A DNA stretch of 23,350 nt from JAFGJQ01 sp964586145 (GTDB lineage: Bacteria; Planctomycetota; Phycisphaerae; UBA1845), in contig CAZPHH010000078.1 of the NCBI GenBank assembly GCA_964586145.1, forward strand, positions 1 to 23,350, in the 5' to 3' direction. The notes under the pieces were generated by a model. It had not been told where the DNA came from. It searched no databases and saw only the letters and a program-made list of their open reading frames with translations. Positions 8,019 through 14,163 of the stretch are shown piece by piece. Position 1 is the first letter of the stretch; the number at the start of each line of letters is the position of its first letter. Both the position numbers and the translations under genes were made by a program.

Positions 8019-9929
8019 ATGAATGACATGATGCGGATCGAGGATTGGCTGCTGCCGCGACCCCGGCGGATCGTGCAACGCGACGGGGTCTTCGAACTTC
8101 CGGCAGGCTGGGCAGTCACCGCTTCCCCGGCGATGGAAGCGCCGGAGCGACTGGCCGCCCGCGAGCTGGAGGCCACGCTGACCGCTCTCGGCGGGCCGCC
8201 CGGGCCGACCGTCTCCGATGCGGCCGCACCGACCGTCATTTCGCTCCGTGTCGATGGCGGCGCCGCCTGGCCCGGCGATCAGCCGGAGTCGTACAGGCTG
8301 ACCATCACGCCCGCGCATGTGGAGGTCGTCGGACGAACGGCCCCGGGCCTGCTACAAGGCATCCGGACGCTCATCCAGGTGGCCCGGTCTTGTGGCCGGT
8401 CGTGGCCCTGCGCGGACATCGAGGACTGGCCGGACTTCGCGGTGCGTGGGTTCTACCACGACGTGACGCGCGGCAAGGTCCCCACGCCGGCAACGCTGCG
8501 GATGCTCGTGGACCGGCTGGCGGCCCTGAAGGTCAACCAGTTCCAGATCTACGTGGAGCACGTGTTTGACTTCCGGTTCGATCCGGCCATTTCGCGCGGG
8601 TGCTCGCCGCTGACCGCCGAAGAGATCCGGGCCCTGGACGCCTATTGCCGCGACCGCCGCATTGAGTTCGTGCCGTCGCTGGCCTCGTTCGGCCACATGG
8701 GTCGCGTTCTGTCGCTGCTGCAATACCGCGACCTGGCCGAGATCGAGGCCACATGCTCGTGGGAGGACATGAGTTGGTACCATCGAGTGCGTGGGCTGAC
8801 CATGGACCCCTACAATCCGCGATCGCGCGAGCTACTGGAGAAGATGTACGCGGAGTATCTTCCGCTCTTCTCTTCCGCCCTGATGAACGCCTGTGCCGAT
8901 GAGACGTTTGACCTCGGCAAAGGAAAGAACAAGGAGAAGGCCGATCGCGAGGGGACCGGGCGGCTCTATGTCGACCATATTCTCTTCCTCCACGATCTGG
9001 CCCGCCGCCACGGCAAGCGGCTGATGATCTGGGGCGACGTGGTCAGTCATCATCCGGAGATGGTCGACGAGATTCCCAAAGACACCGTTTTGATGCACTG
9101 GCTCTACTTCGCCGATTCTGACTTTGACAGCACGGCCCTTTTCCAGAAGGCCGGGCTGCAAACGTACGTCTGTCCCGGCTGTTCCGGCTGGAACCGCTTT
9201 ATGAACGGCATCAACAGCGCGGACCTGAACATCCGGCGGTTCGCCGCCGCCGGGGTCCGGTACGGTGCGGCCGGTCTGCTGAACACCGACTGGGGCGACG
9301 AGGGGCACGTGAACTTTCTCGCGTGCTCGTGGCACCCGATCTACACCGGGGCGGCCATGGGCTGGGACCCAAGCGGGCCGGGGCCGGACGATTTCGACCG
9401 GATCTTCGACTTTCTGCTGTTTGGCCGGCGCGACGGGAACGCGGCGGCGGCCCTGCGCGAGGTCGCCACGCTCGGCGACCGGCTGGACCAGTGGCGCATC
9501 TTCTACGCCGCGCTGGACAACCACGACGAACACATGCGCATGGGGCTGGAAGCGGCTGCCCACGCCGAGCGGGCCGGTCTGGCCGCCGCCGAGCTTTTTG
9601 AAGAATACGAGCGCCGCGGCTCCGGCGACCCGCAGGATTGTGCGGAGCTGGCACTGGCCTGCCGGCTCGTCGCGCTGACCGGCCGCAAGGTGCGGCTGGC
9701 GGATTCGTTGCACAAGGCCCGCCAGGGCGCGGCGGAGGCGTCGCTGGGGGACGACCTGGCGGCCCTCGCGGACGAAGTTCGGCGGCGGGCGGAGCAGTTT
9801 CGACATTTGTGGAACAGCCGCAACAAGGTCTCCGAGCTGGAGAAGGTGTCGGCGGTGTTTGATCGAGTGGCGTCCGAGGCGCAAGCGGCCGCGAATCATC
9901 TGCAGGCGAGAAAGGAATCGCAGACGTGA
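8019..9929 (+). CDS. Glycoside hydrolase family 20-like beta-N-acetylhexosaminidase
   Basis: Predicted enzyme releasing terminal N-acetylglucosamine or N-acetylgalactosamine by substrate-assisted catalysis. The 636 residues divide into an N-terminal GH20b-like domain (about 12-135, ending in ESYRLTITPAHVEVVGRT and GLLQGIRTLIQ), a TIM barrel beginning at DFAVRGFYHDV (about 139-149), and a helical C-terminal part (about 490-636). The catalytic Asp-Glu pair is D294-E295 in NACADETFDLG, matching the GH20 GADE/GGDE motif. There is no signal peptide, so action on imported oligosaccharides or recycled wall or glycan fragments in the cytoplasm is inferred. ATG 8019 follows a GGAAGG box closely; ATG 8031 is an alternative. 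The stop overlaps the next start by 4 bp, coupling it to the DUF819 membrane protein. Confidence 0.85.
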   Translation: MNDMMRIEDWLLPRPRRIVQRDGVFELPAGWAVTASPAMEAPERLAARELEATLTALGGPPGPTVSDAAAPTVISLRVDGGAAWPGDQPESYRLTITPAHVEVVGRTAPGLLQGIRTLIQVARSCGRSWPCADIEDWPDFAVRGFYHDVTRGKVPTPATLRMLVDRLAALKVNQFQIYVEHVFDFRFDPAISRGCSPLTAEEIRALDAYCRDRRIEFVPSLASFGHMGRVLSLLQYRDLAEIEATCSWEDMSWYHRVRGLTMDPYNPRSRELLEKMYAEYLPLFSSALMNACADETFDLGKGKNKEKADREGTGRLYVDHILFLHDLARRHGKRLMIWGDVVSHHPEMVDEIPKDTVLMHWLYFADSDFDSTALFQKAGLQTYVCPGCSGWNRFMNGINSADLNIRRFAAAGVRYGAAGLLNTDWGDEGHVNFLACSWHPIYTGAAMGWDPSGPGPDDFDRIFDFLLFGRRDGNAAAALREVATLGDRLDQWRIFYAALDNHDEHMRMGLEAAAHAERAGLAAAELFEEYERRGSGDPQDCAELALACRLVALTGRKVRLADSLHKARQGAAEASLGDDLAALADEVRRRAEQFRHLWNSRNKVSELEKVSAVFDRVASEAQAAANHLQARKESQT

Positions 9930-11197
9930 TCGCCGCGCTCCAGCACCCGTTGTTTCAGACCGAACCGGCGTTGCTCGCGTTCCTGGCGACGCTGGTCGCG
10001 ATGATCTTCGCCCTGGCTCGCCTACGCATCCTGGCGCGGTTCTTCAAGTACTGCCCGCCCGTCATCTGGATGTACTTCATCCCGATGATCTGCTCGTCGC
10101 TGGGCATCATCCCCAGCGAGTCGCCGCTGTACAGCCCGTTCATGAACCGCGTCGTGCTGCCCGTGGTGCTTGTCCTGCTTGTCGTTCCGTCGAACACACG
10201 GTCCATCTCGCGGCTGGGCTTGCGGGCGATCGGGCTGGCCCTGTTCGGGACCTTGGGGACGGTGATCGGTGGGGCCGTGAGCTTCGCACTGCTGACGTGG
10301 TTGCTGCCGGAGGGGACTTTCCCCGAAGGGATGTGGAAGGGCGTTGCCGCGCTGGGCGGGTCCTGGATCGGCGGAAGCACGGATTTTTACGCGGTGGCCA
10401 CCAGCCTGAAGGCGGACCCCACCATTCTCGGCAAACTGATCGTGGTGGACACGGTCTGCGCGTATACGTGGCTGGGCATCCTGGTCAGTCTCATCAGCAT
10501 CGAGGGACCGATCGACCGCTGGAACCGTGCCGACAGCCGCATCGTGGACGAGCTGAAAGCCCATCTGGCGGCGGAGCATGCCCAGCGAGCCAGGCCCATC
10601 ACGCTTTTTGACTTCGCGTTGATGCTTGGACTGGCCCTTGGCGTCAGCCAGCTCTGCCTCTATCTGGGGACCCATGTGTCCAATTGGATCGAACATCTCG
10701 AAGCGGCGGGCGGCCTGTGGCGTAGAATCCACATCAGCCAGGTGCTGAACGCATCGGGCTGGGGCATTCTGCTGGTCATGGCCGCCAGCGTCGCGCTGTC
10801 CCTGACCCGCGTCCGCAACATCGCGGATGCCGGAGCCACGCCGATCGGCTACATCGGCCTGTACCTGCTGCTCACGACGCTCGGCGCACAGGCGGACCTT
10901 CGCAAAGTGGGCGCTGAAGACCTCTGGTTGTTCGTCCTGGGCGCGATCTGGCTCGTCATTCACATCTTCGTGCTGTTCATCGGTGTTCGCCTGATGCGGG
11001 CCCCGCTCTTTCTGGGTGCGACGGCCTCCATGGCCAACGTCGGCGGAACGGCCTCCGCCCCCGTGGTCGCGGCGTCGTTTCACCCCAGCCTGGCCCCCGT
11101 CGGGCTGATGATGGCCATTCTGTGCGGGTTGATCGGCGTGCCCGTGGCCCTGGTGGGGATCGGAAAAGTGGCGGCCGCCATCGCCGGCGCCGGATAA
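9926..11197 (+). CDS. DUF819 family (YjcL-like) integral membrane protein
   Basis: A 423-residue multi-spanning membrane protein with about ten hydrophobic segments. Family signatures are GGSWIGGSTDFYAVA (about residues 148-162) and ASMANVGGTASAPVVAASF with PSLAPVGLMMAIL near the C terminus. The two glycine-rich re-entrant-looking motifs and internal pseudo-symmetry resemble secondary transporters, but DUF819 function is not established as far as I know. It starts at GTG 9926 inside the stop of the GH20 gene (GTGA overlap), so the two are translated together. This makes transport of an amino-sugar glycan or a breakdown product the obvious hypothesis. A polar loop of about 35 residues (around GPIDRWNRADSRIVDELK) separates the halves. 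Confidence 0.88.
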   Translation: MIAALQHPLFQTEPALLAFLATLVAMIFALARLRILARFFKYCPPVIWMYFIPMICSSLGIIPSESPLYSPFMNRVVLPVVLVLLVVPSNTRSISRLGLRAIGLALFGTLGTVIGGAVSFALLTWLLPEGTFPEGMWKGVAALGGSWIGGSTDFYAVATSLKADPTILGKLIVVDTVCAYTWLGILVSLISIEGPIDRWNRADSRIVDELKAHLAAEHAQRARPITLFDFALMLGLALGVSQLCLYLGTHVSNWIEHLEAAGGLWRRIHISQVLNASGWGILLVMAASVALSLTRVRNIADAGATPIGYIGLYLLLTTLGAQADLRKVGAEDLWLFVLGAIWLVIHIFVLFIGVRLMRAPLFLGATASMANVGGTASAPVVAASFHPSLAPVGLMMAILCGLIGVPVALVGIGKVAAAIAGAG

Positions 11198-11210
11198 GGG
11201 AGACCGTTTG

Positions 11211-12113
11211 ATGAATACCGCTCTGAAGGTGATCGGAATCACGGTTTGGCTTGGCGCGTCCGTCGTGTTCGCAGCCGGCCCGGCGGAGTCTCGCCCGACG
11301 ACGCAGCCGGTTCAAGGGCAGGAGGACGAGCACGGCTGGACCGCGTTTGTGTCCATGGAAAATGCACCGTTTCCGCACGCCAGCCGCGAGAACGGATTCA
11401 CCCACGGAGGCCGGACCTTCGCCCGTGATCCGCACTACACGGACTCCACGGTGGCCCTCTTCATTCCCCGCGCGTTCCAGCCCGGCGAGCGCACGGACCT
11501 GCTCATCTACTTCCACGGGCACATGACGAACGTGCGAAGGGCCCTCGACCGGCAGCGCCTGCGCGAACAGGTGGTCGCCAGCGGCCAGAACGTGGTGCTT
11601 GTGTTCCCCCAGGGCCCGAAGGAGGCGGCCGACTCCGGCGGCGGCCGGCTGGAGGAGCCCGGCGCGCTGAAGCGGCTTGTGGACGAGGTGATGGAGACCC
11701 TCGAAACCGCCGGCAGGGTGAAATCTCGCGACGTGGGGCGGGTCCTCCTGGCCGGCCACAGCGGGGCGTACCGGGTGATCTCGTTCTGCCTGGAGCACGG
11801 CGGCCTGGATGACTCCGTGAAGGACGTGTGCCTGCTCGACGCCACGTACGACCGGCTCGACGCCTTCGCGGACTGGGCCGCCCGGCGACGGGATGACCGG
11901 TTGTTCAGCATCTTCACCGCGCACCTGGCCGACGAGAACAAGGAGCTGATGCAGAAGCTGACTGCACAATCCGTGCCGCTGATTCGTGTCACCAATGACG
12001 AAGGCGCCAAGGCCGCGCTCCGTACCGGCCGCATCGTCTTCTATGCCGTCTCCAACACGGACCACAACGGCACGGTCCAGTGGCTCGAACCCTGGCTCCG
12101 CACCGCACGCTGA
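11211..12113 (+). CDS. Secreted alpha/beta-hydrolase-like protein
   Basis: A 300-residue exported protein. Residues 1-21 form a signal peptide (VIGITVWLGASVVFA before AGP), followed by a low-complexity SRPTTQPVQ linker of a kind common in planctomycetes. The body has alpha/beta-hydrolase features: LLIYFHGH (98-104), an oxyanion-hole-like HGH, then VLLAGHSGAYR with candidate nucleophile S184 on a GHSGA elbow (the usual last glycine is alanine), a candidate acid in LLDATYD (D210), and a candidate histidine in NTDHNGT (H285). Substrate unknown; esterase or lipase-like activity is inferred. ATG 11211 has an AGGGAGA box about 8 nt upstream. It starts 13 bp after the DUF819 stop, so it is probably the third gene of the GH20 operon. 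Confidence 0.75.
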   Translation: MNTALKVIGITVWLGASVVFAAGPAESRPTTQPVQGQEDEHGWTAFVSMENAPFPHASRENGFTHGGRTFARDPHYTDSTVALFIPRAFQPGERTDLLIYFHGHMTNVRRALDRQRLREQVVASGQNVVLVFPQGPKEAADSGGGRLEEPGALKRLVDEVMETLETAGRVKSRDVGRVLLAGHSGAYRVISFCLEHGGLDDSVKDVCLLDATYDRLDAFADWAARRRDDRLFSIFTAHLADENKELMQKLTAQSVPLIRVTNDEGAKAALRTGRIVFYAVSNTDHNGTVQWLEPWLRTAR

Positions 12114-12161
12114 TCGCCTTTCCGGTGGGCGTCCAGGCTCGCGGCCTGAGGAACTCCGGCA

Positions 12162-12575
12162 ATGGAAGACTGGCAGACGTGCGACCTGAGCCGGATCGAT
12201 GAGGATGCGTTTCCCATCACCTGCGGCACGTGCGGGTACTGCTTGCGCGGGCTTGCCGACGAGGGCCTGTGTCCGGAGTGCGCGATGCGCTACGATCGCC
12301 GACGCCGGCTCTGGGAAACGCACGGTCCCGAGGCGGTTGCCGGTTGTAAGCCGTCGGATCAACTCCAGGGGGGCGCTGGGTTCCGGATAGCTGCGTTGTA
12401 CCTGCTGGTGGGCCTGGGGAGTCTGACGGTCGGAATGTGCCTGTGGGCCCTGTACGTGGGTCCGACCAACCTCTGTGTTCTGCCTGTGGTGTGGCTACTG
12501 GCCGTCACCCTTGTGGAAGTGCGCCTTGCCCGTCGGCAGCGGCGTCAACGGCCCTTTGGAAATGGTGATTCGTAG
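12162..12575 (+). CDS. Zinc-ribbon membrane protein of unknown function
   Basis: A 137-residue protein with an N-terminal zinc-ribbon-like motif CGTCGYCLRGL and GLCPEC (C21, C24, C37 and C40 as likely ligands), then a polar linker, two hydrophobic segments (about 75-95 and 100-118) and a basic tail RLARRQRRQR. The CxxCGYxLRGL...CPECG-type ribbon followed by membrane spans is a recurring planctomycete architecture whose role I do not know. The basic tail suggests a cytoplasmic C terminus. It starts 48 bp after the hydrolase gene and may be co-transcribed with it. Its 3' end faces the convergent zinc-finger gene across the octamer repeat. Confidence 0.75.
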   Translation: MEDWQTCDLSRIDEDAFPITCGTCGYCLRGLADEGLCPECAMRYDRRRRLWETHGPEAVAGCKPSDQLQGGAGFRIAALYLLVGLGSLTVGMCLWALYVGPTNLCVLPVVWLLAVTLVEVRLARRQRRQRPFGNGDS

Positions 12576-12660
12576 CTGACCGTGTCGGTCGGCTGGAATT
12601 GGGAAACCGCTTTCTTCGACCGCCCGGATGCCGTGCCCGTTCTCCCCTCGATCCCTTGCC

Positions 12661-12776
12661 CCCTGAATCCCTGGGTCCCTGGATCCCTGGGTCCCTGGAT
12701 CCCTGGGTCCCTGGATCCCTGGATCCCTGGATCCCTGGATCCCTGGGTCCCTGGGTCCCTGGATCCCTGGGTCCCT
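12661..12776. repeat. Octamer minisatellite, 14 copies of CCCTGGRT
   Basis: Fourteen contiguous 8-bp units from 12661 to 12772, followed by a partial CCCT. Unit 1 is CCCTGAAT; seven units are CCCTGGAT (3, 5, 7-10, 13) and six are CCCTGGGT (2, 4, 6, 11, 12, 14). On the minus strand every unit contributes a GGG run spaced by 5 nt (ACCCA or ATCCA), which meets a common G-quadruplex pattern. CCCTGGG and GGATCC are also self-complementary, so either strand can form hairpins. The array fills the gap between two convergent stop codons (12575 and 12783). Confidence 0.95.
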
Positions 12777-12782
12777 CCCCCC

Positions 12783-13994
12783 TCACTTCGCCCGCGGTTT
12801 CACCGTTCGGATGGCCCAGGGCAGACGCATGGCATGGAGCGACTGGGCAAGCGTCTGCGCGACAACCGGCGTGGCGGCCAGGACGGCCGTTCGCTGGTCG
12901 GTCTGCGTGATCTCCACCATGGCGGCGGAGGGGCCGGTCTCGATATCCACGGCGCCGCCCGTGGCGAGGTTGTACTCGCGAATGGCCGTGTATTTCTTGT
13001 AGACCATGCGCCGGTCGGTGAGCACCAGCCCGGCCGCGCCGGCCTCTGACCGGCTGAAATCCGCGTCCGCGAAGTATCCCTTGAACGTCTCGCCGTTCTG
13101 AAGAGTGAACCAGTGCGAGATTTTCGCCCGCACCGCGAACGGCAGGGACGACCACTGGTTGTCCTTTTGCTCTCTGGCCGCTTCCACAAGCGTAAGGTAG
13201 GCCGGCGTGCCTCGTCCGCCGTTGTTGCGATAAAACTCGGCGGCCAGGCTCAGGTTCGAAAGGGCGATCTGGCAGAACTCGCGTCCGTCGTGGTCGAGGA
13301 CGTGGCACGTCACCGATCCGACGGAGCCGCACTCCCGGCACACATAATAGGGGAATGGCAGGGAGAACGGCGGCGGCAGCATGCTCACCGGGTTGAGTTT
13401 CTCGAACCAGCACTCTGCATAGGCGGACATGAGCGAGGACAGCGACCGCACCGTCTTGACTTCCGCGTCGCGCAGCTTCAGCGCGTCCTTGCCCGGGAGC
13501 TTGTCGCCCCAGATCAGCAGGTGAACCAGCAGGTGCTTGCGGCTCAGGCAGCAGGCGCAACGCTGCGGAAACGACTTCCGAAGGTCCGCCTGGACCAGCC
13601 GCTCCGCCGGAAATTCGAAATACGCCCCGATCTCATCGATGCGGTCGAACCGAATCTGCGGCCCTTCTTCGGCGACCGGCGCGGTCGCACCCGGTTTGCC
13701 GGCTCGCGTGGGCGTCTTGCTCGCGGGCGGTCTCGGGGCCGGGGCCTTGGTCTGCGGCACGTCAGAGACCGGACTGTCGAAGATGGCCGTGCTGCCGGCC
13801 ACACTCTGGCTGCCCGGATCCCCCTCCATCACCCAGCCGAACAGCGTGTCCTCGTCGATCGGGGCTTCCATGGCGATTCGGAATCGCTGCCCGCACTTCT
13901 TGCACATCGCCCGTTGCCCGATGCGGGCCTCCGGCACGCGGTATTTCTGCGAGCACGACGGACAGACGATGACGATGAGATCCTTCGATTCCAT
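12783..13994 (-). CDS. MJ0042-type zinc-finger protein of unknown function
   Basis: A 403-residue protein. Residues 9-40 form an MJ0042/zinc-ribbon domain with C11, C14, C31 and C34 (CPSCSQKYRVPEA... and MCKKCGQRF). A proline/alanine-rich linker (about 60-112) follows. The central part carries further cysteine clusters, CACC (146-149) and CRECGSVGSVTC (219-230), which may bind a second metal. The C-terminal 90 residues include GLVLTDRRMVYKKYTAIREY, which resembles the strand pattern of bacterial PH-like domains. There are no transmembrane segments. Such proteins are frequent in planctomycetes but their role is unknown to me. A strong sigma70-type promoter lies 70-100 bp upstream of ATG 13994. 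The 3' end abuts the octamer array. Confidence 0.85.
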   Translation of the reverse strand: MESKDLIVIVCPSCSQKYRVPEARIGQRAMCKKCGQRFRIAMEAPIDEDTLFGWVMEGDPGSQSVAGSTAIFDSPVSDVPQTKAPAPRPPASKTPTRAGKPGATAPVAEEGPQIRFDRIDEIGAYFEFPAERLVQADLRKSFPQRCACCLSRKHLLVHLLIWGDKLPGKDALKLRDAEVKTVRSLSSLMSAYAECWFEKLNPVSMLPPPFSLPFPYYVCRECGSVGSVTCHVLDHDGREFCQIALSNLSLAAEFYRNNGGRGTPAYLTLVEAAREQKDNQWSSLPFAVRAKISHWFTLQNGETFKGYFADADFSRSEAGAAGLVLTDRRMVYKKYTAIREYNLATGGAVDIETGPSAAMVEITQTDQRTAVLAATPVVAQTLAQSLHAMRLPWAIRTVKPRAK

Positions 13995-14064
13995 CGACCC
14001 CGACTCGCCACACCAATAGACATGGGTCCCGCTCGCCTCGCGGCGCCGGGCTGTTTACTCCTTG

Positions 14065-14093
14065 ACTATACCGCGGCAGCCAAGAGGGGTCAA
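14065..14093 (-). promoter_or_regulatory. Sigma70-type promoter for the zinc-finger gene
   Basis: Reading on the minus strand, TTGACC (14093-14088) is followed by exactly 17 bp and then TATAGT (14070-14065). Both boxes match the sigma70 consensus at five of six positions. A transcript would begin near 14058 and leave a leader of about 64 nt before ATG 13994. It is the clearest promoter in the window. Confidence 0.7.
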
Positions 14094-14163
14094 CGAAATG
14101 GGCGTCCCGCCCCCCAGCGTCCGGTATTGTGGCGATCGCACCGCCGCCCGCGCCTGCGACGGC

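Noticed and set aside
7678..8022. Possible 114-codon gene overlapping the GH20 start by 4 bp
   Set aside because: The overlap looked operon-like, but the product is Arg/Gly/Ser rich with no hydrophobic core or family resemblance, and no ribosome site precedes ATG 7678.
8832..9899. Minus-strand open frame of 355 codons
   Set aside because: Antisense shadow of the GH20 gene in GC-rich DNA; no motifs.
10022..11242. Minus-strand open frame of 406 codons
   Set aside because: Antisense to the DUF819 membrane protein; composition is typical of a shadow frame (His, Gln, Arg rich).
10977..12362. Minus-strand open frame of 461 codons
   Set aside because: Antisense to the end of DUF819, the secreted hydrolase and the start of the zinc-ribbon gene, each of which has recognisable features and ribosome sites on the plus strand.
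12661..12776. CRISPR array
   Set aside because: The 8-bp units are contiguous with no spacers, and no cas genes are present.
12505..13560. Minus-strand and plus-strand open frames running through the octamer array (PWVPGSLDPW or GSRDPGTQG peptides)
   Set aside because: An 8-bp repeat read in triplets gives an 8-residue period with no stops. These frames overlap the zinc-finger gene in another frame and have no family features.
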